Origin: JAEUMY01 sp033764435
GTDB taxonomy: Bacteria > Pseudomonadota > Gammaproteobacteria > Burkholderiales > Usitatibacteraceae
Direction: 5' to 3'
Length of the DNA: 64,000 nt
Assembly: GCA_033764435.1 (NCBI GenBank)
Contig: JANRIX010000022.1
Span: 129,564 to 193,563, forward strand
Both the position numbers and the translations under genes were made by a program. Every line of letters starts with the position of its first letter. The stretch's first letter is position 1. Positions 1-8,906 of this stretch are shown piece after piece. The notes below the pieces were generated by a model. The model ran no database searches. It had not been told where the DNA came from and saw only the letters and a program-made list of their open reading frames with translations.

Positions 1-1092
1 GCGATGGGCGTCTACCGCGATGATTACTATCTCCTGGTGCGCAATCCGCCGCCCCCGCCAGACAGTGCCTACTACCGCGACGAACCGTTCCCCGGTGTGG
101 TCGCCGTGCATCTCAAGCAGCAGGGCAATCCGGCAAAAGGCATGTTCAAAGGCCAACCGGTTTCCACCGGGCTGGACTCGATCATCGCCTACGAGCGGCT
201 GGAAAGCTATCCGCTGTACTTTTTCGTCAGCGATCCGACGCAGAATGTATGGAAGCACTGGTGGTCCTCCAGCTGGCCGTTCCTCACCCTGATCCTGGCG
301 CTGATGCTGGGCGGCCTGCTGATGATCCGTCGCATTGGCAAACAGCAGGCCCACTGGGCGGCCGAACGCGAAGGCCGGGTCCGCGAGCTGGAAGCGCTGA
401 ACGACAAATTGCGCGCGACCAATGCCGAGATCGAAGCCGCCAACGCCGAGCTCAATGCCTTCAGCTACACCGTGTCGCATGACCTCCGCGCACCCATCCG
501 TGCCATCGACGGCTTCACTGCCGTGCTGGCTGAAGAACTGGGCGAATCCCCGTCGCCCATGGCGAGGGACATGCTGAATCGTGTGCGGGCCAATGCGGTG
601 CGCATGGGCGAGCTGATCAATGACCTGCTCGAACTGTCCCGGCTCAGCCGCCAGGAGATGCAGTTGCAGACGGTGGACATGCAGGCCGAGGTGGCATCGA
701 TTCTCGACGAGCTGGCGCCGCTCCGCGGCACGGCCACGGTCGAAGTGGGCGAGCTGCCGCCGGTGCATGCTGACCGCGTGCTCATGCGCCAGGTGTGGAG
801 CAACCTCATCGTCAACGCATTCAAGTACAGCGCGAGGAGCGCAACGCCCAAGGTGCGCATCGGCCACGACAGCGGCGGCTATTTCGTCGAGGATAACGGT
901 GCCGGCTTTGACATGGCCTACGTCGGCAAGCTGTTCCAGATGTTCAACCGCCTGCACACCGACCGCGAATTCACCGGCACCGGCGTGGGCCTCGCCATTG
1001 TTCGTCGTGTGGTGGAGCGCCACGGCGGCGCCGTTGCCGCTCAAGGCGAACTGGGAAAGGGCGCGCGTTTCAGCTTCACGTTGCCTGAGTGA
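1..1092 (+). CDS. Sensor histidine kinase, 5' end missing
   Basis: This is the C-terminal 363 residues of a membrane sensor kinase; the reading frame is open through base 1, so the gene begins outside the window. Counting from the first visible Met, the end of an extracytoplasmic Cache-like sensor is followed by one membrane helix (about 92-110), a coiled coil, a HisKA domain with the phospho-acceptor His159 in SHDLRAP, and an HATPase domain with an N box (267-275), DNGAGF (297-302) and GTGVGL (325-330). It aligns end to end with the kinase at 2091-3860, including the AMG at the cut edge, so the two are paralogues. This HisKA type resembles bacteriophytochrome-class kinases, which often signal to small Rcp1/CheY-like regulators such as the one at 10777. 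That pairing is inference. Confidence 0.9.
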   Translation, partial: AMGVYRDDYYLLVRNPPPPPDSAYYRDEPFPGVVAVHLKQQGNPAKGMFKGQPVSTGLDSIIAYERLESYPLYFFVSDPTQNVWKHWWSSSWPFLTLILALMLGGLLMIRRIGKQQAHWAAEREGRVRELEALNDKLRATNAEIEAANAELNAFSYTVSHDLRAPIRAIDGFTAVLAEELGESPSPMARDMLNRVRANAVRMGELINDLLELSRLSRQEMQLQTVDMQAEVASILDELAPLRGTATVEVGELPPVHADRVLMRQVWSNLIVNAFKYSARSATPKVRIGHDSGGYFVEDNGAGFDMAYVGKLFQMFNRLHTDREFTGTGVGLAIVRRVVERHGGAVAAQGELGKGARFSFTLPE

Positions 1093-1550
1093 TGAAGCCC
1101 GAGACATCCGACATGGCCAATACGCCAACGTTGCTGGAACTGGTTTACGTCAGCAACGCGTTCCCCCATGACTTTCCCGAGCAGGAACTTGAGCGAATTC
1201 TTGCCAGCTCGCGACGGCGCAACGCCGCCATCGGCGTGACCGGCGTATTGCTGTATCGGACAGGCACGTTCCTGCAGCTTCTGGAAGGGCCTGCTGATGC
1301 GGTGCGGCGGCTGTATGGGGAAATCATCCACCATGATCCGCGGCACCGTGCCCTGGTACTTTGCTGGGAGCAGCCGATCACGACGCGAAGCTTTCCGCAA
1401 TGGTGGATGGGTTATGTCGACGGCGGTACGCTGGACGCGGCCGCGGGCCCGTTGGAGCCGGCCTGGCTCAGCCGCGGCATTGCCGGACTGGATCTTTCCG
1501 GGCCGGGGTCGACCGGCCGCCGGCTGCTGATGAGTCTCGCGCGCAGCTGA
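1092..1550 (+). CDS. BLUF-domain blue-light photoreceptor
   Basis: This 152-residue protein is little more than one BLUF domain, which binds FAD and senses blue light. The residues that make the photocycle are present: Tyr19 in LVYVS, Asn44, Gln62 in FLQLLEG, and Trp104/Met106 in WWMGY, close to the numbering of the classic BLUF protein AppA. No output domain is attached, so it must act through a partner. The ATG at 1092 overlaps the TGA of the upstream kinase (TGATG), which suggests translational coupling; ATG 1113 is an alternative start. Its place between two paralogous sensor kinases suggests that light input feeds one of them. That function is inferred, whereas the domain call is firm. 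Confidence 0.93.
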   Translation: MKPETSDMANTPTLLELVYVSNAFPHDFPEQELERILASSRRRNAAIGVTGVLLYRTGTFLQLLEGPADAVRRLYGEIIHHDPRHRALVLCWEQPITTRSFPQWWMGYVDGGTLDAAAGPLEPAWLSRGIAGLDLSGPGSTGRRLLMSLARS

Positions 1551-1563
1551 CGTTTGGCGCGGC

Positions 1564-1785
1564 TCAGGCCGCCTCGTCGTCTCCGGGTGCCTGCGAATAT
1601 TCGCCGGTCGCAGCCGGACTGGCGAACTGCCCCAGCTGCCAGGCGAGCGCGACAGTGCGCAGGTCGGTGTCATAGCCTTCGTCGTTGGCCGCTCGGACCA
1701 CGCTGATGATCGGCAGAATCTGTTCCAGCGCGATCACACCCAGCAGGGCGGCGGCGGAGGCATCAAGGGTGGTGTCCAGTGGCAT
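1564..1785 (-). CDS. Small hypothetical protein (73 aa)
   Basis: I do not recognise this family. The start chosen is the ATG at 1785, which has a GGGAG ribosome site just upstream; an upstream in-frame extension (to 1881) lacks one and looks non-coding. The protein starts MPLDTTLDASAAALLG, has a mildly hydrophobic helix-like first half, an acidic middle (NDEGYDTD) and an acidic tail (GDDEAA). It has no signal peptide and no clear membrane helix. It runs convergent to the BLUF gene and divergent from the next kinase. Its EYS codons contain one copy of the GCGAATATTCGC palindrome. It may be real but is unsupported by homology I can see. Confidence 0.55.
   Translation of the reverse strand: MPLDTTLDASAAALLGVIALEQILPIISVVRAANDEGYDTDLRTVALAWQLGQFASPAATGEYSQAPGDDEAA
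1593..1604. repeat. Palindrome GCGAATATTCGC, copy 1 (coding)
   Basis: Exact 12-bp palindrome within the small minus-strand gene, read there as part of the codons for G-E-Y-S-Q. Confidence 0.9.
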
Positions 1786-2090
1786 GGTGATCTCCCGGTG
1801 GTTGGTGGCGGGTACGCCGCGCTGCTGGCCGAACACTATGGCGCGTGGCGTCCGGCGCGGTAGGGGTGCGGCATGTTGCATACGGCACGCAGCATTGGGC
1901 TCAATCTACGTCCCGGGTCGGGCCAGTCATGCGGCGAACAGGATGGATTTTCCGGTGCAATTTCGCCGGGGGTCATCCAACGAATTGAAGGGTATAACCA
2001 CGGCAATTGTTCTGGCTCTTGGCCGAATGCAGGCATACACTGAATCCATCGTCGCGGATTGATGCTTCCATCGTCCCCTCGGACAACAAC
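1786..2090. other. Intergenic region between small gene and second kinase
   Basis: This stretch of about 300 bp separates divergent genes and should hold both promoters. A TATAAC at 1993-1998 and a TACACT at 2036-2041 resemble -10 boxes, but neither has a convincing -35 at the right distance. I see no RNA gene, no long inverted repeat and no flagellar promoter of good quality. Confidence 0.5.
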
Positions 2091-3860
2091 ATGGACTCCA
2101 CGCCTCCCGCTCAGGACCCAGTCGCCGCGCCCCGTGCGCGGCAGGCGGTGTTGGCGGCGACGGTGAACCGCTGGCTGGGCAACGACAGCATTCTGCTCAC
2201 GAGGCAGCAGCGGGTCGCGGCGTATCTGCTCGCGTTTCTGGTCTTCCTCTCGGTGAGCGGCGCCTACTGGTTTCTGTCCTGGCAGCGCGAGATGGCAAGT
2301 GAGCATGCGCGCATGCGCGCCCTCGTGGACATGGGCGCCTATGCCGTCAACAGCTATCTCAAGACGCTGGAGAAGGCCATCGGCGCGGAGGCGGCCGCGA
2401 TCATGGCTGCGGGCATTCCTGCCGACACCGGTGAGCGCCTCGCTGCGTTCAAGCAGCGCTTTCCCGAGTTCCAGATCATTGTGTTCACCGAGGCCGAGGG
2501 CCAGAATCTCTACAGCAGCGAGCCGGTCGCGGGGCCGCTGCCGAATGTGGGCAAGCTGCCGTCGTTCGTGGACGCGCGCGAGAGGCTCAGGCAGGGCGCC
2601 GTCATGGACATCGGCCGGCCATACTTCGGTCCCATCTCCAAGGCATGGGTGACCCATCTGCGCTACGGCATCCGGGACGATTCCGGTGCGTTGAAGTACA
2701 TCCTCGTGGCCGGGCTGTATCAGACCCGCGCCCAGGAATTCTGGCGTGATGTGCCCATGCGGAACGAATCGGCGATGGGCCTCATGCGCGATGATCGCTA
2801 CATCGTGGCGCGGCACCCGCTGCCGGCACTGCCCAGCGAGAACATCTTCAAGCAGCCCGCCACGGGCACGCTGGCGCGCCATCTCGTGGACGCCAACTTT
2901 CCCGAGTCGGGCCAAGTTTCCGGGATCAATTCATTCACCGGAATCGCAAGCACAAACGTCTACCGCCGTTTGCGCGACTATCCGCTGACGATGTATCTCA
3001 CCCAGCCGGACAAGCTGCTGGTCAGCGAATGGTGGCGAGCGTCGTGGCCCACCTATCTGCTCATCCTGATGGTATTCGTGGGTTCGGTGGTGACCATTCG
3101 CTGGATGGGCCATGCGCAAGTGGCACTCCACCAGGAGCGGGAGCGGCGCATGATTGAGCTGGAGGGCCTGGCACGCTCGCTGAAGGAGAGCAACGCCGGG
3201 CTGGAATCGGCCAATGCCGAACTGAATGCTTTCACCTACAGCGTGTCCCACGATCTGCGTGCACCCATTCGCGCGATCGAGGGCTTTGGCGCGCTGTTGG
3301 AAGAGCGCATCGCCGATCTTCCGGACGAGGAAGCGAAGCATTTGCTGAGTCGGGTGCGTTGCAGTGCGCGACGCATGGGCGAATTGATGCAGGACCTGCT
3401 CGATCTGTCCCTCTACAGCAAACAGGAAATGCAGCGCGAGCAAGTGGACATGCGTGCCGAGGTTGCGACAGTGATCGAGGAACTTGACCGTGGTGGCGGA
3501 CAGGCGAATATTCGCCTGGGCAACCTGCCGCCGGCGGTGGCGGATCGCGTCCTCATCCGCCAGGTGTGGATGAACCTCATCGCCAATGCCTGCAAGTACT
3601 CTGGCAAGGTCGCGCAACCGGTCATCGAGATCGGCTGGCGTGATGGCGCCTATTACGTGCAGGACAACGGCGCCGGGTTTGACATGCAGTATGCCGACAA
3701 GCTGTTCAAGGTCTTCAACCGCCTGCATCGCGATTCCGAGTTTCCCGGGACCGGGGTGGGGCTCGCGATCGTGAAGCGCATCGTCGATCGGCATCAAGGC
3801 AAGGTCTGGGCCGACGCCCGTCTGGGCGAAGGCGCGACCTTCTACTTCACCGTCGGCTGA
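2091..3860 (+). CDS. Cache-type membrane sensor histidine kinase
   Basis: This 589-residue kinase has a first membrane helix (about 43-63), a roughly 250-residue extracytoplasmic Cache-like sensor, a second helix (about 319-338) and a coiled coil. A HisKA domain follows with phospho-acceptor His387 in SHDLRAP, then an HATPase domain with N box, DNGAGF and GTGVGL motifs, so it looks catalytically intact. It lacks HAMP, PAS and receiver domains, so it must phosphorylate a separate regulator; none is adjacent, and the single-domain regulator at 10777 is a candidate. The ATG at 2091 is preferred over an in-frame TTG at 2007, although its ribosome site is weak. It is a full-length paralogue of the truncated kinase at 1-1092. 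One palindrome copy encodes its A-N-I-R. Confidence 0.92.
   Translation: MDSTPPAQDPVAAPRARQAVLAATVNRWLGNDSILLTRQQRVAAYLLAFLVFLSVSGAYWFLSWQREMASEHARMRALVDMGAYAVNSYLKTLEKAIGAEAAAIMAAGIPADTGERLAAFKQRFPEFQIIVFTEAEGQNLYSSEPVAGPLPNVGKLPSFVDARERLRQGAVMDIGRPYFGPISKAWVTHLRYGIRDDSGALKYILVAGLYQTRAQEFWRDVPMRNESAMGLMRDDRYIVARHPLPALPSENIFKQPATGTLARHLVDANFPESGQVSGINSFTGIASTNVYRRLRDYPLTMYLTQPDKLLVSEWWRASWPTYLLILMVFVGSVVTIRWMGHAQVALHQERERRMIELEGLARSLKESNAGLESANAELNAFTYSVSHDLRAPIRAIEGFGALLEERIADLPDEEAKHLLSRVRCSARRMGELMQDLLDLSLYSKQEMQREQVDMRAEVATVIEELDRGGGQANIRLGNLPPAVADRVLIRQVWMNLIANACKYSGKVAQPVIEIGWRDGAYYVQDNGAGFDMQYADKLFKVFNRLHRDSEFPGTGVGLAIVKRIVDRHQGKVWADARLGEGATFYFTVG
3501..3518. repeat. Palindrome GCGAATATTCGC, copy 2 (coding, 18-bp symmetry)
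   Basis: The core at 3504-3515 extends to a perfect 18-bp palindrome CAGGCGAATATTCGCCTG inside the kinase gene, where it encodes A-N-I-R. Confidence 0.9.
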
Positions 3861-3919
3861 TCCAGTCTTCCCGGCCCCCGCCGGCGTTCCGCGAATCCGC
3901 CGGATTCCCCCGCTGGCTA

Positions 3920-3936
3920 GACCGGAGACACCGGTC
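3920..3936. other. Inverted repeat upstream of flhB
   Basis: GACCGG-AGACA-CCGGTC forms a perfect 6-bp stem with a 5-nt loop, in the 221-bp gap between the kinase and flhB. A second 6-bp stem (CCGGCG/CGCCGG) lies just upstream. They could be a terminator remnant (no T run) or an operator for the flh operon. A GCCGATTT at 3952-3959 lacks a matching -35. Confidence 0.35.
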
Positions 3937-4081
3937 AGTGGGAGATTAAGGGCCGATTTTCCGCGCTATTCCCGCCCTGTGATCGGGGCCGACATCTCAA
4001 TAATGGGCTCATCCGAAAAGCGGCCCGCACTCGTGCCGGCCAGCCAAAACGCCCGAGAAATAGCCTGAAAAAGCGCCCGAG

Positions 4082-5218
4082 ATGTCAGAAGACACCGAAA
4101 AGCAGTTACCAGCGACCCAGAAACGGCTGGATGATGCCCGCGAGGAAGGCAATGTGCCGCGCTCGCGCGAGCTGGGTGCCGCCGTCCTGCTGATGGGCGC
4201 GGGCGGCATGATGGTCGCCACGGGCCCGGGCCTCACCAGCCAGTTCGCGGGGCTGCTTGAGCAGGGCCTCGTCTTCAACCACGCCACGCTGGTCCAGCCC
4301 GCGCTGATGGGAGAGCGGCTGGTCAGTTTCGGCCTGGCCGGGCTGTTGGCGGTGCTGCCGCTGATGGGTGCGCTCGCCGTGGCCGCAGTCGGTTCCAATC
4401 TTGCGCTGGGCGGCTGGAATTTCAGCTGGAAGGCCGTCAATCCCGACTTCAATCGCCTCAACCCCATCAGCGGGCTGGGGCAGCTTTTCTCCTGGCATGG
4501 CGCTGGTGAGCTGTTCAAGGCAGTGATGAAGGCTGGACTCATCGGCGGTGTCGCTTTCTCGCTGATCCAGTCCGATCTCGCGACCTACAACGCGACGCTC
4601 TCAGTGTCTTCGACCCGTTCCGCCGTGGCCGTGGTCGGCGAACTGGCCGGCAAGTCTTTCCTCATCCTCGCGGCGCTGCTCATCCTCGTCGCCGCGGTCG
4701 ACGTGCCCTTTCAGTGGTGGCGCTATCACGCCAATCTGCGCATGAGCCTGGAAGAGGTGAAGCGCGAGCATCGCGAAAGCGAAGGCGACCCGCATCTCAA
4801 GGGCCGCATTCGTCAGCAGCAGCGCGAAATCGCTCGCCGCCGCATGATGGATGAGGTGCCCAAGGCCGATGTGGTCATCACCAACCCGACCCACTTCGCG
4901 GTGGCGCTGTCCTACAAAGACCATGGCATGCGCGCGCCGAAAGTCGTGGCCAAGGGCCGTGACCTGGTGGCGGCACGCATCCGTGAACTGGCGGCCGAGA
5001 ACGGCGTGACGCTGGTGTCCGCACCGCCGCTGGCCCGCGCGCTGTACAAGCATGCCGAGATCGGTGACGAGATTCCGCAGGCGCTGTTCGGTGCGGTGGC
5101 CCAGGTGCTGGCGTATGTGTTCCAGCTTCGCCGTTGGGCGCCGGGCCTCGGCCCGATGCCTCAGGCGCCAAGCGAGATTCCCGTGCCCGATGAACTCAGC
5201 GTGCCGGAGGTTGCATGA
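4082..5218 (+). CDS. flhB: Flagellar export gate protein FlhB
   Basis: FlhB sits in the inner membrane as part of the flagellar type III export gate and switches export from rod/hook to filament proteins. The 378-residue product has the basic soluble N-terminus (ATQKRLDDAREEGNVPRS), four membrane segments between about residues 32 and 210, and the cytoplasmic domain with the self-cleaving NPTH motif at 268-271. The length is normal. It is the first gene of flhB-flhA-flhF-flhG-fliA; its TGA overlaps the flhA ATG by 4 bp. Confidence 0.98.
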   Translation: MSEDTEKQLPATQKRLDDAREEGNVPRSRELGAAVLLMGAGGMMVATGPGLTSQFAGLLEQGLVFNHATLVQPALMGERLVSFGLAGLLAVLPLMGALAVAAVGSNLALGGWNFSWKAVNPDFNRLNPISGLGQLFSWHGAGELFKAVMKAGLIGGVAFSLIQSDLATYNATLSVSSTRSAVAVVGELAGKSFLILAALLILVAAVDVPFQWWRYHANLRMSLEEVKREHRESEGDPHLKGRIRQQQREIARRRMMDEVPKADVVITNPTHFAVALSYKDHGMRAPKVVAKGRDLVAARIRELAAENGVTLVSAPPLARALYKHAEIGDEIPQALFGAVAQVLAYVFQLRRWAPGLGPMPQAPSEIPVPDELSVPEVA

Positions 5219-7332
5219 GCACCGTCGCAGCTTCGGCCAGCGTCAGCAACGCGCCACCCGCCACTCCGGGCGGCCTGTTGAACGCGCAGACCCTGCGCGG
5301 ACTCGCCGTGCCGCTCCTCATCGTGCTGATTCTGGCGATGATGATCCTGCCGTTGCCGGCCTTGATTCTGGATCTGCTGTTCACCTTCAACATCGCGCTG
5401 GCCATGATGGTGCTGATGGCGGCGCTCTACGCCAAAAAGCCGCTGGACTTCTCCTCCTTCCCGGCCATCCTGCTGCTCACTACGCTGCTCCGCCTCTCGC
5501 TCAATGTGGCTTCAACGCGCGTCGTGCTGATGCACGGGCACACCGGCCCGGACGCGGCGGGCAAGGTCATCGAAGCCTTCGGTCACTTCCTCGTCGGCGG
5601 CAATTTCGCCGTGGGCCTGGTCGTGTTCACCATTCTCGTGGTCATCAACTTCGTTGTGATCACCAAGGGTGCCGGCCGCATCGCGGAAGTCGCGGCGCGC
5701 TTCACGCTTGACGCGATGCCAGGCAAGCAGATGGCCATCGACGCCGATCTCAATGCCGGCCTCATCGGAGAAGCGGAAGCCCGCCGCCGTCGCTCGGAAG
5801 TGGGCCAGGAGGCCGAGTTCTACGGGTCCATGGACGGCGCCTCGAAGTTCGTCCGCGGCGATGCCGTGGCGGGCATTCTCATACTGTTCGTGAACATCAT
5901 TGGCGGTCTCGCCATCGGCATGATCGAGCACAACCTGTCACTCGCCACCGCCACCAACAACTACGTGCTGCTCGCAATTGGTGATGGTCTGGTGGCCCAG
6001 ATTCCGGCGCTGATCATCTCCATGGCCGCAGGTCTGGTGGTGAGCCGCGTGGGCACAGACCAGGATGTCGGCACCCAGGTCATCAACCAACTCACCGGCG
6101 TGCCGCAGGTGATGTTGTTCACCGGCGGCGTGCTGGGTCTGCTTGGCATCATTCCGGGCATGCCGCATCTCGCCTTCCTCACGCTCGCCGCGATCATTGG
6201 CGGCGCAGGGTGGTGGTTGCGTACTCGGGCAATGCAGGCAGCGCCGAGTGCCGAAGTCGTGCCGACGGCTGCGGCGACTGAAGCCTCGCAGGAAGCGTCC
6301 CTGGAAGACGTGACGCCGATTGACGAACTGTCGCTGGAGGTGGGCTACAAGCTCATCCCGCTGGTAGACAAGAACCAGGATGGCGAACTGCTGAAGCGCA
6401 TCAAGGCCATCCGCAAGAAGTTCGCGCAGGAAATCGGCTATCTGCCGCCCACGGTGCATATTCGTGACAACCTGGAACTGCCGCCCAACGGCTATCGCAT
6501 CTCGCTGAAGGGTGTTGAAGTCGGCACCGGCGACCTCAAGATCGGCATGTACCTCGCCATCAACCCCGGCCATGCCACAGCGCAGCTGCCCGGCGTGGCC
6601 GGTGTCGATCCTGCTTTCGGTCTGCCCGCGACCTGGGTGGACGGCGCACAGCGCGATTACGCGCAGGGCACCGGCTACACCGTGGTCGATCCGGCAACGG
6701 TCGCGGCCACGCATTTGTCACATGTGTTGCACACGCATGCCGGGATGCTGCTGGGCCGGAGCGAGTTGCAGCAGTTGCTAGATCATGTGGCCAAGGTCAA
6801 CGCGCGGCTGGTGGAGGACCTCACGCCGAAACTCATCCCGCTATCCACGCTGCAGCGCGTGCTGCAGAACCTGCTGGACGAAGGCGTGCACATCCGCGAC
6901 CTGCGAACCATTCTGGAAACGCTCACCGAGCACGCCGTGCGCACGCAGGGCGTGGAAGAGCTCACCGCAGCCGTGCGCGCAGCGCTGGGCCGGGTCATCG
7001 TGCAGCAGCTCTATGGCAAGGCGCCGGAACTCACCGTGCTCATGCTCGATCCGGAACTGGAGAAACTGCTCGCCCAGGCGGTGAATCCGCAGGGCGAGGC
7101 CCTGGGACTGGAACCCGGTCTGCTTGACATGCTGGCCCGAGAGGTGGCCACGGCCGCGGATCGCCAGGAAGCGTTGGGGAATCCGGCGGTGCTGCTGACT
7201 CAGGACCGGCTGCGCTCGCCGCTGGCCCGACTGTTCAAACGCAGCATCCCGGTGCTGAAGGTGTTGGCGCACGGTGAAATGCCCGACCACCGCACCCTGC
7301 GCGTGGTGGGCGTGATCGGAGGCAAGGCATGA
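5215..7332 (+). CDS. flhA: Flagellar export gate protein FlhA
   Basis: FlhA is the large ring-forming export-gate protein that accepts chaperone-substrate complexes and uses the proton gradient. At 705 residues it is full length. The N-terminal half has about eight membrane helices, with the conserved FHIPEP-family loop between them (around KGAGRIAEVAARFTLDAMPGKQMAID). The C-terminal half from about residue 345 is the cytoplasmic domain. The start overlaps flhB (ATGA) and the end overlaps flhF (ATGA), so the three are translationally coupled. Confidence 0.98.
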   Translation: MSTVAASASVSNAPPATPGGLLNAQTLRGLAVPLLIVLILAMMILPLPALILDLLFTFNIALAMMVLMAALYAKKPLDFSSFPAILLLTTLLRLSLNVASTRVVLMHGHTGPDAAGKVIEAFGHFLVGGNFAVGLVVFTILVVINFVVITKGAGRIAEVAARFTLDAMPGKQMAIDADLNAGLIGEAEARRRRSEVGQEAEFYGSMDGASKFVRGDAVAGILILFVNIIGGLAIGMIEHNLSLATATNNYVLLAIGDGLVAQIPALIISMAAGLVVSRVGTDQDVGTQVINQLTGVPQVMLFTGGVLGLLGIIPGMPHLAFLTLAAIIGGAGWWLRTRAMQAAPSAEVVPTAAATEASQEASLEDVTPIDELSLEVGYKLIPLVDKNQDGELLKRIKAIRKKFAQEIGYLPPTVHIRDNLELPPNGYRISLKGVEVGTGDLKIGMYLAINPGHATAQLPGVAGVDPAFGLPATWVDGAQRDYAQGTGYTVVDPATVAATHLSHVLHTHAGMLLGRSELQQLLDHVAKVNARLVEDLTPKLIPLSTLQRVLQNLLDEGVHIRDLRTILETLTEHAVRTQGVEELTAAVRAALGRVIVQQLYGKAPELTVLMLDPELEKLLAQAVNPQGEALGLEPGLLDMLAREVATAADRQEALGNPAVLLTQDRLRSPLARLFKRSIPVLKVLAHGEMPDHRTLRVVGVIGGKA

Positions 7333-8906
7333 ACGTGAAGCGCATCAAGGCCAAGACATCCCGTGAAGCGATGGTGCTGGTCCGCCAGATGCTGGGCGAT
7401 GAAGCCGTCATCCTGTCCAACCGCAGTGTTGCCGGCGGCGTGGAAATCATGGCCATGCCGCACGATGAGTTGCGCGACGTGGCAGAGCCTGCGCACTTCG
7501 TCGCGCCACCGCCTGCGAGTTCACCGGCGAACCGCACCACCCGCAAGGCTGCGTCCACCACACGCAGCGCGCCGGCGGCCAGGGAACGCCTGCCGCTCCG
7601 CGATTTCGCGGACGAGCTTGAGGAAGCCGAGCGCCCGCTCACCGGTGTCGCCGCCTATCGTCGACACGGGGGGCATGAAGCGCCGACTGCAGCATCCGTC
7701 CGAAAGACGCCGCATCCGACCACCGCGGGCGCAGCAAGCGGTTTCGCCGCGCCGACCGAGCAGCCCGCGCCCGGGGTGCTGCGCGGCCAGCCACGCAGGG
7801 CCCAGCACGCCACGCAGGACGGGGCTCAGGCGTCGAAGTTGCCGCCGGAGGCTGCAGCACCATCCGCGCAGCCTGCCGCAGGAATCAGTGAATCCGTCGC
7901 CCGCGAACTCGCATCCTTGCGCGCGCTGGTTGAAACCCAGTTGTCCGATCTCACTCTGCAAGGAATTGCAACGCGGGAACCGGCGCGCATGGCGGTCATG
8001 GGCGAGCTACTCAACAGCGGCTTTTCGCCGTTGCTCGCTCGCCGCGTGACGGAAAAATTTCCCGTGCATCTGGATGGCCGCGATGCGCGCGACTGGATGC
8101 AGGCTTCGCTGGTGCGAAATCTGCGTTGTGCCCGCGCCGAACAGGACCCGGTAGCGGTCGGTGGCGTGTACGCGCTGGTCGGCCCGACCGGTGTCGGCAA
8201 GACCACCACCATCGCCAAACTGGCCGCGCGCGCACTGGTGCGCCATGGTGCCACGCAGGTAGGGCTCATCAGCGCAGACAATTACCGCATCGGAGCGCAG
8301 GATCAGCTCGACTGGTATGGCCGCATGCTGGGCATTCCTGTGCGCCGTGTGCGTGATCAGGATGAACTGAAAGCGGCGCTGGCCGCATTTTCTGATCGCA
8401 AGCTGGTGCTGATCGATACCGCCGGCATGAGCCAGCGTGACGCGCAGGTGTCGGAGCAGACCGCGCTGCTGAGTGCAGAAGGTGTGAGGCGCATCGTGCT
8501 GCTGAACGCCGGCGCGCAGGCCGAGACGCTGGATGATGTGGTCCGCGCCTACATTCCCGAGTCCGAGCGCGCGACGGCGCAGGCCATCGTGACCAAGCTG
8601 GACGAGGCGGTGAAGCTGGGCGGGGTGGTCGATTGCGCCATCCGCCGCCGGCTCACGCTGCTTTTCGTCACCACCGGCCAGCGCGTGCCCGAGGACATGC
8701 ACCCGGCGCATGGACGGTATCTCGTTGACAAGGCATTGCGCCACGCCCAGTCGCCGGCTTTTGCCCGCCAGGCAGCGGAGCAGCGTCTGCAACTCGCCGG
8801 GACTGTCGCGCCGCAGGCCGCCAGCCCGCTCGTCATGCACAGCCAGAGCAACCACAAGCCTGCCGCAGCAAAGAACGCCACTCAAAAGGACAGCGCCCAT
8901 GCTTAA
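7329..8906 (+). CDS. flhF: Flagellar placement GTPase FlhF
   Basis: FlhF is an SRP-type GTPase that recruits the first basal-body parts to the pole. The 525 residues comprise the N-terminal B domain (MNVKRIKAKTSREAMVLVRQ), a Pro/Ala-rich linker of roughly 150 residues, and the NG GTPase domain with GPTGVGKTTT at 285-294, DTAGM and TKLDEA. A low-complexity tail of about 40 residues follows. Its presence with flhG suggests polar or otherwise position-controlled flagella. It overlaps flhA by 4 bp and flhG by 8 bp. Confidence 0.96.
   Translation: MNVKRIKAKTSREAMVLVRQMLGDEAVILSNRSVAGGVEIMAMPHDELRDVAEPAHFVAPPPASSPANRTTRKAASTTRSAPAARERLPLRDFADELEEAERPLTGVAAYRRHGGHEAPTAASVRKTPHPTTAGAASGFAAPTEQPAPGVLRGQPRRAQHATQDGAQASKLPPEAAAPSAQPAAGISESVARELASLRALVETQLSDLTLQGIATREPARMAVMGELLNSGFSPLLARRVTEKFPVHLDGRDARDWMQASLVRNLRCARAEQDPVAVGGVYALVGPTGVGKTTTIAKLAARALVRHGATQVGLISADNYRIGAQDQLDWYGRMLGIPVRRVRDQDELKAALAAFSDRKLVLIDTAGMSQRDAQVSEQTALLSAEGVRRIVLLNAGAQAETLDDVVRAYIPESERATAQAIVTKLDEAVKLGGVVDCAIRRRLTLLFVTTGQRVPEDMHPAHGRYLVDKALRHAQSPAFARQAAEQRLQLAGTVAPQAASPLVMHSQSNHKPAAAKNATQKDSAHA

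Noticed and set aside
3933..3959. Sigma-28 promoter for flhB (GCCGATTT)
   Set aside because: No T-N-A-A box lies at the right distance; early flagellar genes are also not expected to need FliA.
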